A stretch of DNA of 64,000 nt, from positions 20,230,650-20,294,649 of the forward strand of contig NC_134026.1 in assembly GCF_964204645.1 (NCBI RefSeq), read 5' to 3'. Numbering within the stretch: position 1 is the stretch's first letter; every line of letters starts with the position of its first letter. The stretch comes from Tubulanus polymorphus. Lineage: Eukaryota > Nemertea > Palaeonemertea > Tubulaniformes > Tubulanidae. The position numbers and the translations under genes were made by a program. The notes below the pieces were generated by a model. That model was not told the DNA's origin, ran no database searches, and saw only the letters and a list, made by a program, of their open reading frames with translations. Below, piece after piece: positions 49,601 through 61,234 of the stretch.

Positions 49601-52600
49601 TGTATTAATGTGATTTTGCTATCAATGCAAGATTTATGAACACCTAAGAAACATATTGGTGCGATCCTATCCACCAATGATAGCCATCTACCTAAAATTA
49701 CTACTGAATCAATAAATCAGTAAAAAGTTTCACGCCCTATCACTTCGAACGACTGACTACCCATCCCTATCAGAGCATGCAAATGCAAATTTACCAAGTC
49801 AAGTCTTTATGCACTAAAAATGGAAATAATATACATATTTAGTAAGGGTAATATATTAAGCGAAGAATGATAGTGCTTGCAGTCCGATGATGAAAATAGC
49901 TTAATCATTTGTTCCAAATGTTAACTAGGGGTCCAGGGACACCATGCCCACTTGGGAAGTGGTTTCAAATGCTCAACAATCTAACAATTTCAATATTCAA
50001 CGCCCCCTGGTGACCATTTACAAAAACCAACGACCTTGAAACTCACCACAATCATAGAACATGTCAGCAGCTACGATTTTGTAATTGATTGTGATAACAA
50101 AATATGCCTCGTTACCAATTTAATATGGAAATACTAAGTCATTCTACTATTCAACGCCCCCTGGTGACCATATTCAAAACCCAATGACCTCGAAACTCAC
50201 CACAATCATAGAATATGTCATGAACTACCACTTTGCAATTGATCATGGTAACAAAATATGCCTAGGTACCAATATAATAAGGAAATACTAAGTTATTCTA
50301 CTATTCAACGTCACAATGATGTCATGAGCTACAACTTTCCAATTGATTGTGGTTACAAAATATGCATAGGAACGAATATAATAAAGAAATGCTAAGATAT
50401 TGTATTATTCAACGCCCCTGGTGGCCATATACGAAATCCAATTACCTTGAAACTCACCACAATCATAGAACACGTTATGAGCTACAACTTTCTTATTGAT
50501 TGTGGTAGCAAAATACGCTTAGGTATCAATATAATGAAAAAAAACTTTTTCCCACTTACGAATGAGTACTGGTGACACAAAGATGGCCGCCAATTGCGGC
50601 ATAATTGGCTGATGAAAAATACCTGTCTCAGGTATAAAACATCCCTTTCCATAGAATACCCATCACAAATTGCAATGAGAAATGGCAAACCAGTAGGAAG
50701 CTACAGGACTCAGAATTCGGGCCAAAATTAACATTTTTGGGCACTAAAAAGGTCATAGGACGGCCATCTTGAGTCCGACCGACCCAATTTTTGTTATGTT
50801 GATGGGCCCTGGGGGGATTCACATATATCCGAAAGACCAAGGTAATTGATGAAAGCGTCTTCAAAATTTCCCTCAAAAAGTTCAAAAATGTGTAAAAAGT
50901 GCTGATTTTGGCGAACAACAATGGCTGCTAGTCGGCCATCTTGATTCTGACAGGGCCAGTTTTTGGGCTGAAGATGTGTCTAGGGTAGATACATGTGTAA
51001 CCCAAATATAAAGACATTACCTTGAAGCGTCTTCAAAACTTCCCAAAATAACTGGATTCCGTCTACGGACGGACGGACGACGGACGAAAAGTGAACGCAA
51101 TAGCCCGCTGGGACTAAAGTCCCAAGTGGGCTAAAAATATAGATGTTTTCAGTGTTAAAATTTTGCGACTGGACACCGAGGTAATTTCAGTGTTAAAATT
51201 TTGCGACTGGACACCGGGGTAAAAAGCTAGTTAGTCTATGACAGTTTCTCTATTTTAATACAAAATCCAGTAGTTTCTAATCCAGATATAGCCATTACAT
51301 TACATGACTGTCCATTTGGATGTAAGTGGGCGCCCTAAAAAAAAAACCTCAAACCAGGCAGCGAAATATCTGGTCAGCAGTTGGAAGAATAATGTAGGTT
51401 AATATAACTGAAATGTATAAGGCTGTGTTCAAACTAAATACAGCGGTCAATTTACTGTCCGTACCCACCCCTCTCGGACAACTGACAGACTATAGCCATC
51501 TTTACAAATCACAGATCATCACAACTGATTGCCTGGTCTCTTGTCTGGATCTGACGCATTTCTATTTGAAATTTATGAAAAGTTTTGACCTGGCATCACT
51601 GATATAGAAATAAAATCAGCATGCACGGAAAATCAGATTGTCGTGACCCATCAAAAGGTGATCGTTTGAGGGGCTGGGTACAGACAGAGCAGGCTGTAAC
51701 CTGCATAAAAGCTCTCAGTTTTCAAATAGAATAATAAGGTTAACTATCATGCATTGTTTATTTCGACAAATGTTTTGTTTTTTTTCAAAACTTACCCCGC
51801 ATAATGGGTCTTTTCCGGGACCAGGCGGTGTACAACATTGGCATAAAATGATGTCAACGCAATCGAAATGCTGAAATGAAAAATCATGGATTGAAGCACA
51901 GTATAAGGCAACTGCAGTAACTTAAGCATTACAAGGCTAACGTGGAAAAGAGCATAAACTGCACATAAACTAAACCGTTCAAATCAAACTGCATTCGTCA
52001 AATCAAGATTCAGATGAATAAATACCTGGAGTAAAGATATACTGGCATGTGAGTTATTTCATGGCTATCAGTAGGCCCCTAATAAATAAGGTTGTAATAA
52101 CATAGGCCTGTATTCACTAACGCAGATTAATTGAATACAGATTGAGAGAGACCCGGTGGTCTTGGTTTTGCAGGTCGGATTTAACAAATACCGATTCATC
52201 AGACCCCTTATCATGAGTATAGATGCATTCACCCTCTACTGTACATAGAGCTTTACATGTACAATGTACTATGATTATCAGTGCAGAGCTGTATACCTGA
52301 GAATATCTGAACTATCAAGAAATTTTCAGAAATTCAGTTACCTAATGAGCAAATCAGATAAAACAATTTTTTCCAGGGACACGAGGGACATCGATTGATT
52401 TTCAATGCCGTTGATAAACACCAAACCTTTTAAGGGCATGGTTGGCAGCTACTGAGAGCAGTGTCTACTTACACGTCTGTTCGGACAACAGCGGTCCATA
52501 CAGCCTTTAACGGACGGACTCTGGCAGCAGTTGCAAGCTTGCGCAATAGTCAAACAACACGCACAACACGGGTCACCTTCTTTACCGCAACACTGAACCT

Positions 52601-54035
52601 CACCACACATTCCGCGTGACTGAAAAAAGAGTTAAGTTGTCGTTTAATGGTCAGTTGATATCCGTTCATTTGCACAAAAGTTAGTTTAAGTTAATCTCTT
52701 ATTTTATAAGTGGTGTCCTTTTCAAATCCGCCAACCTTGCCAGGAACGAAACAGGATGGCTCCGACTTTGAAATCGAGAGTTGAAAATACAGATGAATGG
52801 TTTGATAGTAGACAATTTTCTATTTCTAACCACTGGATAATAATGAAGTTTTATCGTCACATGACGGCTAGCTAGTGCTAACTTTGGTTTGACGGATAAA
52901 ACATAGGCAGGGAAGTTGACTTCTTTTCATAGGTCAACCATAACGAGCTAGTTGCTAAAAGTTATTTAGTTAACCACTGTTTAGTTGACAAAGTGAAAAT
53001 TAAAAGTTCATTGTTACAATGTTATCTATCAGGGGTTAGTAGCTCAAAAGTTGGTTAAAGATAACCGGTGGATAAATACCATTGATACAATTGAGTTTTA
53101 ATTGTCACTATGTCAACTATCCACTGGTTAACTCGGACCAAACTTTGAGCAACTGGCCCCTGCTGGTTTTTCTTTTAACCAACTTTTGAGGAACTGGCTT
53201 CAGGTTTATACATTCAACTGCTCATTTTCTACTGACCTGGAGACATTGTTTAATGATAAGCGCAACAGCGACGATAAAAATATAGCACCCGATCGCGATA
53301 CAAATAATTGCAGGCAATGGTAACTGCTCCGTCCCGGGCAGTATATTTGGAGCCTGCGTAATAACCTAAAAAGAGTTTTGAAAAATCGTTTAAAAGAGTA
53401 TATAATTTTTTAGATTGTCAACTGTAACGTAGTAGGTAGCTACACTGGAGAAATACCGGTACAGTAGGCCTGAGTCTGAATACCAGACGTTGTTAGTCCC
53501 TTACAACAGTCCCATATGGGGGAAAAATAGCTCAGGCTCAGGCCCGTACCCAGGGGGGGGGGTGCGAACCGATCTCCCCAGCAAGATCCTGAGGACGAGA
53601 CATTCACTAACATTATTGGCTAACATCTAAATAACTTCTTATAACATTAACATCTAAAACTTTCTGGATGAAGACACCCACACCTTCCACCCACGGGAAG
53701 ATTTTAGTTCAGTGCAAAGACAAACTAAACTAAATTTGTTTTTATTTGATTTGGATTAGACCGTATTCTATCTTTTGGGGTTTTTTACAACAAACTGTGC
53801 AAATAAAACTACTTTTGTTTACATTTGTTTTCATAATCAGATTTTCATTCTCATTTTAACTTTTAAGGGTTCCTAAAATTATAACATAAAAATTTCCATT
53901 TTCTAAACTTACACTGGACATTGTTATATACAAAAGGCCGCATATAAATGCAGCTGGACTCTCAGAGAAAAGATGTTAACATCGTTTTGTGGCATTTACG
54001 TCGGTACTTAAAATTTTGGCGTCCTCATTCGCCAT
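43688..54035 (-). CDS. cysteine-rich single-pass membrane protein, function unknown, 164 aa
   Basis: I do not recognise a named family. Five exons join in phase 0 throughout: 54035-54000, 53365-53237, 52619-52473, 51870-51796 and 43795-43688. The ATG at 54035 has a near-ideal context (CACCATGG). Residues 1-30 are short and polar, about 31-50 form one membrane helix (IICIAIGCYIFIVAVALII), and the rest is a cysteine-dense tail with 24 cysteines, many as CC pairs (CCACC, CNCC, CQCC, CTCGC). No signal peptide precedes the helix, so a type III (N-out) or tail-in-cytosol arrangement is equally possible. The cysteine spacing loosely recalls I-mfa domain tails, but I would not assign it. The helix-to-tail design could favour palmitoylation or metal binding. 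The first exon's donor (GTAAAT) is weaker than the others. Intron 4 is 8 kb and holds an alternative last exon. Confidence 0.8.
44090..44212. repeat. MITE-like element, GGAGCCAGTTGCTCAAA/TTTGAGCAACTG ends
   Basis: In intron 4 of the cysteine-rich gene. Its ends are a clean inverted repeat; the interior has diverged from the other copies. Confidence 0.6.
45320..45540. repeat. TTTGGCC/GGCCAAAT-rich dispersed repeat
   Basis: Contains several inverted TTTGGCCNGGNCAAAT blocks within 200 bases. Similar sequence occurs near 1320-1400 and 22840-23110. It produces open frames on the minus strand that do not resemble proteins. Confidence 0.5.
46577..46822 (+). CDS. open frame with an acylation-type start, speculative
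   Basis: An 81-codon frame begins MGNLQCCCGKQGS. Gly-2 with Cys at position 6 fits the N-myristoylation pattern, and the Cys triplet fits adjacent palmitoylation. It runs through a possible GTTTGT donor and a TTTTTTACAG acceptor only ~60 bases apart, which is too short for a typical intron here. No family recognised. It overlaps a tRNA-like segment at its end and lies antisense in a long intron, so chance is likely. Confidence 0.15.
   Translation: MGNLQCCCGKQGSTSFTSRFVVAWCSISSNNTKLNFLQPRSAPVEEFKNRRSLACQSALGGKHFTQSCTLTLRYKGLNNII
46821..46900 (+). repeat. tRNA-like / SINE-head segment
   Basis: TGGCTGAAGTTGG at 46832-46844 fits a pol III A box and GGTTCACACC at 46881-46890 fits a B box. Spacing is about 37 bases, and the B box lies in a GCATGGGTTCACACCATGG stem-loop. 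A clean acceptor stem and anticodon arm are not seen, so it is more likely a tRNA-derived SINE head or relic than a working tRNA. Confidence 0.4.
47648..47854 (-). CDS. alternative terminal exon of the cysteine-rich membrane protein gene
   Basis: After a GTTTGCAG acceptor, a 69-codon frame reads LGPCECLCTCSIPNC and so on, and stops at TAA 47650-47648. It is clearly homologous to the distal last exon at 43795-43688: both share CxCxCSxPxCxxINCxCFxIxM. It enters in the same phase 0 as exon 4, so splicing exon 4 to this exon gives a 197-aa form instead of 164 aa. After the shared part it has its own tail: Gly/Ala/Arg, then an acidic SVDDDDIVDD stretch, ending VAVRMQPIS. The exon is much richer in G+C than the intron around it, as expected for a coding sequence under selection. 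No AATAAA is seen close by. The alternative reading is a duplicated dead exon, but it has no disabling change. Confidence 0.75.
   Translation of the reverse strand: MGPCECLCTCSIPNCDVINCWCFQIHMNAGGGPARRTAVVDAYSGSVDDDDIVDDHPQFVAVRMQPIS
48061..48218. repeat. MITE-like element, best copy of the GTCATGACTTAAG family
   Basis: Starts GGGGCCAGTTGCACAGTCAT and ends AAGTCATGACTATGCAACCGG. It is close to a perfect 155-bp palindrome. Confidence 0.75.
48760..49250. mobile_element. diverged partial copy of the 1.2-kb element
   Basis: Shares AAAAATGGCAAACCATTAGT-type sequence, the phrase 'AACTGGATTCC' and the GGACAGACGGACAG tail with the right half of the elements at 17013 and 49925. The tandem-unit half is missing. 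Confidence 0.6.
49257..49548. mobile_element. piggyBac-like MITE, copy 2
   Basis: TTAA at 49257-49260 is followed by CCCTTTAAGTGC. GCACTGAAAGCG precedes TTAA at 49545-49548. TTAA flanks and CCC-starting inverted ends match piggyBac-type insertion. It encodes nothing, so it would need a transposase supplied in trans. It is inserted between the two 1.2-kb-family copies. Confidence 0.75.
49925..51136. mobile_element. roughly 1.2-kb non-autonomous transposon, copy 2
   Basis: Nearly the same sequence as 17013-18256, in the same orientation. Tandem units start near 49999, 50153, 50307 and 50411. The third has lost its CCCCCTGGTG core and is shortened. It is in intron 4 of the cysteine-rich gene. 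Confidence 0.8.
51147..51222. repeat. 38-bp direct repeat, two copies
   Basis: TTTCAGTGTTAAAATTTTGC (continuing GACTGGACACCGRGGTAA) occurs twice in tandem with one difference, ten bases after the end of the transposon copy. Confidence 0.85.
52935..53205. repeat. two adjacent GAGCAACTGGCCCC-family elements
   Basis: Starts near GAGCTAGTTGCTAAAAGTTA; a second unit starts near 53028 (GGGGTTAGTAGCTCAAAAG) and ends TTGAGCAACTGGCCCC, followed by a further partial end. Internal TTAACCACTG and CAGTGGTTAAC-like blocks pair. Confidence 0.55.
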
Positions 54036-54136
54036 GGTGATCTATCATTGCGGCAAGTGAGGATGAAATATTCCGCAAGGTGGAGCTAGCTTACGGGACA
54101 CTTGCGGCAACGTCCGGTATCTTTTTGCGGTGGCCG
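54036..54136 (+). promoter_or_regulatory. head-to-head promoter and RUSF1 5' leader
   Basis: The cysteine-rich gene starts at 54035 going left. A GTAAGT donor at 54137 on the plus strand ends a likely non-coding first exon of RUSF1, whose acceptor (TTTTCAG) is at 54781-54787, eight bases before its ATG. The shared promoter must therefore be within about 100 bases or overlap the transcripts. No TATA box is seen. Confidence 0.45.
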
Positions 54137-54794
54137 GTAAGTAATTTAACGAATTTAATCGAATTTAATCATCCATTCGAAATCGAAACCTAATTCGCAT
54201 GCCCAACAAGCTGACAAACGTAGGGAAGCATTGAATTGAATGCACAGGCCGGGACTTGACACAAAGTTTTTGATCCTCTATTCGTATTCCCGCGAGTCAG
54301 AGTAGTACCTTGTCCGAACTTGTTAGGCTACTTGAAATACTATCCATCAGTCTTAATATAAAAAGGCAAGGGACCAACTCTCGGTCAATAGGTATTTCAC
54401 TTCAACAGTTTGTAACTTCGTTATTGATTATCCAATCCGCTTCAAGTAAGATTATTCTTTAAGATAACGAATTTCTGCGTTAAACTGAGTGGTTAGAGAA
54501 AGATTTGAGTGCTTTCGAGATTGTTAAATCGTGCGATTAATCCGAAAAAATCGGCTCAATCCGTCTTTACCGCACCAACCTGAAAGTAAATGATTTTTTA
54601 AAACAACCCGTGCTTTCAACCAGTAATTCTGAACCAATTTTTGCAAACGCGAACTACCGGTATCCGGCCCTGCGCTCTATACTACTCCAGCTTTTTAAAG
54701 CTTTATTAGGCCTATAATGTTATGCACTAGGCCTAATACAGGTTCAAAGGAACCTGTTGAACTTAAGAAATGATTCTGTATTTTCAGAGAGATC

Positions 54795-57700
54795 ATGGCA
54801 GATAATGTACTATTGTGTAAAGAACGGTATGGCAAGGCCTCTGTTGACCGCGAGTACTATACAACCAAGCCGCATGTTCCGGAACAAAAAGGCAGTGCTG
54901 ATTATAACGGTCTGACTGCATCTTCATTGTGCGATACTTCGCGACCCGTAGTCATAAAAAACCGAAGTTCACATGCGAGGAACTTTAATCAAGTTCTAGA
55001 GGTAGGCAGCAGGTTACATAGCATAACCTCGTTATAACGACCTTGGATATAATGACATATCGATTACAGCTAACGTATATTCCATCCCAGATCAATTCTA
55101 TTGATTTCTAATTGGATAAACTTATAAAAAAACAATTGGTTGTAATGAAAAACGTTTCGGGCCCCTGGAGTTCCTTGTAACAAGGAACCTGTGTAGTTTC
55201 TTAAAGCAGTAGGTCAATTGAGATGGGTCACCATCAGTTTAAATGCTGAATTGAGATTGGTCAATTTAAGTCTTTGAATCGGGCTTAGGCCACATGATAT
55301 CTGGTTTCCACAATTTGCTTCGGTATAAAACTGCAAATTACCGATAACTGAAAATGCACAATCGAAAATTCATTAGTTTCATTTATAAGTTATTTGCTCT
55401 TTTTTACGATTTCAGTCTATATTTTTACCACAAGGATACCCAGACAGCGTTAGCAAGGATTATTTGGCATATCAAATATGGGACACTATACAGGTAAGGC
55501 CTTACGATTTACATTAGAATTGAAGAAAGAATTGGTGCTGTCAAACCTGTTTGAACTAGATTTCGATCTAAGCATGGACGTATAGGTAAACTAGATTATT
55601 ATTGTATCTAGTTTATACATCGAGATCTGAGGTGATCAGTGTAAATTATGTACCGTTACGTAAAAAGTTGGCACTCTAACCCTCAGATATATTTTTTTTA
55701 GCACCGGTATCTCAGACCATTCATACAAACTGATTGATGCTATAAAAGATTTTAAAAAAACCTACACTGCCTAAATATAGAACAAAAATGGCATTGCAAC
55801 AAGTAAAATGCGTAGGCCTTAGTTCATTCTCTTTCATCTGGTGGAAGAAACTCATAAATGAGGAATATCCAACATCAATGACTTTATGTTGATAGTGAGT
55901 CTTGACCAAATACATTCGAATCTATTGTAGAATGTACCCCATTGATAATAGTTCTATCATTCAAATTTTGAAGTCCAGATTTTCCATAGTCTAGCTAAGT
56001 TTATATTCCCCTATTGCCTTTATTAAAAATACTGTTTTTAAAAGTCCTCAATGCTATGCTGTGTAAAGTTTTGACTGGAGCACAGTGTCAGGTTCAAAGC
56101 CAACATTCACCAATCCGAGTGGCAGGTGCTTTAATGATTTCACTGTCGATGCTAGGCATTTGCGAGTAGTATCACGGGAACATTGGCCACTAGAGCCGTG
56201 TTACAAGGCTATGGAGTCGGCGATGAGAATGCGACTGCTACTGCTGCTACGATTACATGGATTTTAAAAGGTAAGTAGAAAGTATTCGCTCATAAGTTAA
56301 CCGGTTGACGTTTTGAGCGGTTGACGTTATTGAATTGAAAATATATTTTGTAGATGGAACTGGTATGTTTGGAAGAATCGTCTTCGCTTGGCTTAAAGGG
56401 TAAGTTAGATAGATTGAATTCTATCTAATCACGATTTTCTTACTGCTGGTAGCCTACTTCATATGCGCTACCTACTCATACAAATATTGTGCTGGTATAA
56501 CCAGTTCAAGACAAGAAATTCCTTGAGCTGCTATTGTCCTGAAAGAGAGTTAGTTTTGGAATTAACATTTAGCTCTTTCATCAAGATTGCCCCATACTGA
56601 TTAGTTTGATGAATTGAAGTTTGATACGTACCTGCATCAAAAAATTAGAAAATTGAGTTTCGTTGAGCTTCTATAATATCTTGTTTATTCTTCATGTCTT
56701 AGTATGGTTATTCTATTATCTAATATCTTTATTACTATGGAAAACTGCGCTATATAAATGACTATTATTTATTTTATTATTTATCATCCTGTGACAATTT
56801 TGTTAACCAGTGATTTATTTCGGGTGTATTTTCCACTTTAGATCAAGCTTGGACTGTGACGCTAAACGATGGAGGTATCTATAAGCATTGAAAAGAAATA
56901 GAAAAATTGCATGTAGTTGTCTTTCCGTTGATCTGCAGATCTTGAATCATCTACGTTTGTAGGTATTTTGCTGACATGTTGAACGATTTTGCGATTTCGA
57001 TGGATTTGATAGCTCCGTTTTTCAAGAATTACTTTACGGCGATCGTATGTTTTTCTGGAGTGTGCAGGGTAAGTAGTGATCTCTATATCAATTTCCATAA
57101 TGGAAATTGATATATAGCTTATATATATATATATATATATAAGCTAAGCATGCTACAACATCAGCATCAACACCATTACATCAATATTGGCTCAACATTG
57201 GCTAAAAAGAGTCTTTAGAAAAAGATGAAATTAGATTAGTCGTGGAGCTTATAGTTCAGAGCTGCTTCATTTATCTGTATTGCTGACAATTTACCACTCC
57301 TGATTATGCTACCTTTCATGGCATTAAAAATGAATCTGCTTAAAAGAAATGGTTTTATTTTCCCGACAATGCAACTATCATTTTACAGTCTGGAGCAGCA
57401 GCCCCTCACATTTTAGATACTTCATCGCTATTCTTTTGATTGGACGTCACCCGAGACATTTCTAATTGATAATGAACATACAAAAGGCTAGGTTTTATGC
57501 TCTTGACTTCAATTATATCTTTTTTTTCATCCACACTTCGCATATGATATTTTCAACAAAAAAGATACATACATGTGTACTATATACACGTGTACTAAAT
57601 GTAAGAGATTCCAAGGTTAAATATTTCTAATTGCCACAATTTCAAAGAGTGGACAGCCCGACATAGCAATAAATAGTTCATTGGCGCTTAGAAGAGTTTC

Positions 57701-60156
57701 TTAGCGTGTTGAAACTGTGATACAATTGTCTTCCAGTCGATAGTAGGTGTAGCGGGCGGTGCTACTCGGGCTGCATTGACTCAACATCAAGCAAGACGTA
57801 ACAACATGGCTGATGTATCCGCGAAGGATGGAAGTCAGGTATTGTGATTTCCATGAACTGTATAGCTTGCTTGAACCTCGACGGAGGAACGAAATATGTC
57901 TAGGATTTTAGATAAACTTTTTAGTATTGCAACAATCGTGGATCCTTGATTGCTGCAGTGTAGAATGAATGAGGTGATCAGAGTCCTCATATTGAGTATC
58001 AACTTGGGTTAATTCCTGGTTAAATGCGGTATATGAAATCGACCTCAATATTCTAAGTGGTTGTTGTTTGAGATCTCCAGAGAAACCAACATTTATCGTT
58101 CATTATTTATACATTTTGTTACGATTTGCAGGAAACAATGGTGAATCTTGCAGCTCTTTTGTGTAGTATGGTGCTAATTCCGTTAGTGGCTCAAAATCAA
58201 AGGTCAGTAGCCAAAATTAAAGTCTGAAAAAAAGTATAGTCTGAAAGTATAGTCTTACCCCAAGATTGAAGCTATGTATAGTCTACCTCAGAAATGTCAA
58301 AATTTTGGATGTAATCTGACAGTCCCGAGAAATCTGAGCATGGAGTCTCATTTATCATCCATAGAGGGCTCATAAATGACTATCCTTGTATCTATGATTG
58401 TTTCAGTTTGGTGTGGCTATGTTATGTGATCTTTACTGCTCTACATTTGTTTGCCAATTACAAAGCGGTGACTGTTGTCGTTATGGAATCTTTGAATCAA
58501 GCTCGACTTAAGATAATCATCGAGCACTATTTGACGAGGGATAGCTATTTCGCACCTGTTAGACTTGTCAATTACCTCGAGCCCGTAGTATGGGGTGAGT
58601 ACCAGGCAGTTTACAGTTCGTTGTATGTTCCTCGTAGTGAAATAGAAAATTTTCCGATTCCAAAGTTTTGACATAGATGTATGTACGTACAATCTGTTTT
58701 TCAGGAACAAGACGGATATTTGATATTCAATTAGGCGTGTCTTATCGAAAGTTGTTAACTAAGTCTGGGTAAGTTTCGTAAGATATCATATGATGATGAT
58801 GACGACGACGACGACGACGACGATGATGATTCTGTTATAGGATTCAAATCCTGGCATCGAAGAGTCAAATGTTCTAACCATCCTAGACAGGGTGGCTTCA
58901 GGGGTCAGATTTTTCATGTGCCCTTCAAAATGTCCATAACAGAATTTTATATTTTCCCGAATGATCTATTAGAAATCGATCTTATGAATGAATTTTTTTA
59001 AATTTATGAGATCTTTACTAACAAAATCATTAACAACTTGATTAAACAAAATCTATATTGTTCTTCCGTTTATATAGCAATACGTGGAAAGTTGATCGTG
59101 GACTTTGTTTGATACATGACAGTGAAAACAAATACATTTTGCGTTGCAAAAACCGTAAGTAATTTCTATGTTTTTCATATATTTTTGGTGTTTCAATAAA
59201 TGTTAAAAATGTTAAGAAAATGTTTAAAAAAAATATTAGTAAAGACTTGTTTACATAAATGATAATCTTAGCCGGGTATATGAATTAGAAAACATAAGTA
59301 AGACAAATCAATTTAATCAGAGTTGTTTCTGGAAGAGTCTATATGAATTTACTACCCGTAGTTTGATTGAGTTCTGACCGTCCTTCGACTTCAGGTGTGA
59401 TTACCATAGTTCTCAGTTCACGGGCCGGAAAGGAAGATCAGCTACGGGCGTGTTTCCAAGCAGAGGTGTTGAATTTTGCCCAACAAGCAGCCAAAAAAAG
59501 TTTGTGCCAAGGGCAGGTACGTTGTAAGAGAGTGATTCTACAACTAATGTAATTCAAAAGGCAAATTTATCGAAACATACACCCAATGCTGAGTACTCCA
59601 ACTGGGCATTGATTGACAAATGCACCCATTTTCAAGTGTGGTACTGTTTAAATTTTTTTTGTAATTTTATCATTTATCCAAGATAAACTTAATTGCCACC
59701 TAGCAGAGTAATTGGCAGCTAGGAGCTGCCACCAACATGACTCATTTATCCACAGCAGATACTCGCAATTAAGTACCCTATACTTGGTCGAGTACCGGTA
59801 ATGTACTCAGAATTGGGTATATTTCGAAGAATTTGGTTTATGATTAAGTCAGATATCCTTTGTGCACGCGTGTAGCAAGCAGATTCTTTGTAAGCATTTA
59901 CTGCCGTGTTTTGCAGGTTATAAGTTGTCCACATTTTCTGAACCTGATCCGAGGTTTGAAAAGCGGAGACGTCGCGTCCATTGAGTACGATCTTCAGATG
60001 TTCACTGTGAAACACTTCATGAAATTCAAGCCCGGTCTGCTCAACGCCGGCTGGACGTTGTCGCCGATGTTGCTCAGCGCCGATGAATGGCGAGCCGATT
60101 GGGAGGACGATTCGAACTTTCCCGCTACTTCAACAACGTTGTTTACGGATATTTAA
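54795..60156 (+). CDS. RUSF1: RUSF1 (RUS1/DUF647 family) protein, complete, 13 coding exons
   Basis: Membrane protein of the ROOT UV-B SENSITIVE family; its biochemical role in animals is not settled. Exons: 54795-55001, 55416-55493, 56156-56270, 56354-56399, 56842-56874, 56963-57068, 57737-57838, 58132-58202, 58407-58594, 58705-58768, 59078-59154, 59395-59516 and 59917-60156. Phases agree and give 482 aa (human 468). The conserved core runs from LPQGYPDSVSKDYLAYQIWD (about 72-93) through GYGVGDENATA, TGMFGRIVFAW, CDAKRWRYFADMLND and the family hallmark GGATRAALTQHQARRNNMAD followed by VSAKDGSQET. Hydrophobic stretches follow at VNLAALLCSMVLIPLVA and WLCYVIFTALHLFANY. The C-terminal region is less conserved, ending in a GWTLSPMLLSADEWRADW-like block shared with vertebrate members. 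The ATG at 54795 opens a weakly conserved 65-residue leader. Confidence 0.96.
57084..57145. repeat. two adjacent hairpins beside a splice donor
   Basis: TATATCAATTTCCAT / ATGGAAATTGATATA form 15-bp perfect arms around one base (57084-57114). AGCTT-(AT)n-AAGCT follows (57116-57145). Both lie 15-75 bases after the donor of RUSF1 exon 6. Confidence 0.8.
58790..58830. repeat. GAT/GAC trinucleotide microsatellite
   Basis: (GAT)4(GAC)7(GAT)3-type run in RUSF1 intron 10, followed by a degenerate tRNA-like segment with a GGATTTGAATCC loop on the minus strand (about 58835-58900). Confidence 0.8.
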
Positions 60157-61234
60157 GTCGTTGATATCGTATTGAGCTAACCTTGTGTCTGCAATGTTCT
60201 GGGGCCTGTTTCACATAACAGCCATGTTTCATTACTACTCTTTTCTAACACCTTAATAGTTTTCAAATTCTTTCTATGATACACCACTAAGGAAAAGTTC
60301 ATAAATGCGTTGAGTGCCAGCTACGAATTAACTTTTACTTACGATTCTCTCACGAGTGCCAGAGATTCTTCATATTTATGATAAGATATTTTTGAGCAAA
60401 CAACTTCATTGGTTAATTTTGAGCAAAGGCTGACTATGTAGCAGCTCCACTGCTGACCTACGACTATATTCCTGTGGTGCCTGGTGGCGACACCGTATTA
60501 TCAAGCTGGCAGCCAATGTGTTTAAAAGGTTTTAATCTTAAGACTGTGGAGTTGAATAGTTGCCCTCATTGAAAACATAAGCAACTAAACCGATAACTCT
60601 TCGAAAACCTTTTAGCGAAACTAGGCCTAGGTACTGGTAGTTTATTTTGCTACGAATTTTCAGATACACGTTTCAATTGACCTTCGGTCTAATGGTATAT
60701 AGATTGGAAGTGATGGTTGTATCGACAACGTCCGTCCATAAATCGGTATTGTGGACTGAATTCGTTCTCGGAAAGAGATGCATAATGGTCTCTCAACTAT
60801 TCAATGTGAAATTCGCGAATTATCGACATTGATTAGTCTCCAGCGACATCCAAATGATTATTTTCGTGTATGTACATGTGTATGTTATTTCTTCTGAGAT
60901 TTTCCAGACTTAGTTTATAGGTGATTGAAAAAAAGGGAATGATGATATTTCTGTGAGTCGCAATGCAATTTTATTTATTCTTTAGAATATATAGCAATGT
61001 ATATTCTTGAACATATTTTAAATAATATAGTAATAATATATTATTGATATGTATCGCATTTATAAGTAATTAGTAATTAGTTATACATGTATTATGCCGT
61101 TTCATTGTAAGTGTAGCTTTTAAAGTACATTATTTGTATGAATGCATTAATCAAGTGTTTTTTACACCCTAGAATATAATGTACATTTAGTATTATTATT
61201 AGTATACAATAGACTCTGCCTAATCAGTAAGGGG

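Noticed and set aside
56085-56267. Alternative longer start of RUSF1 exon 3 in another frame
   Set aside because: Only the frame beginning at 56156 after the GATGCTAG acceptor gives the conserved AFASSITGTLATRAV sequence and keeps phase with exons 2 and 4.
58835-58900. Minus-strand tRNA-like segment with AGGATTTGAATCCT loop
   Set aside because: The T arm is good but the acceptor and anticodon arms do not fold; at most a degenerate tRNA-derived relic.
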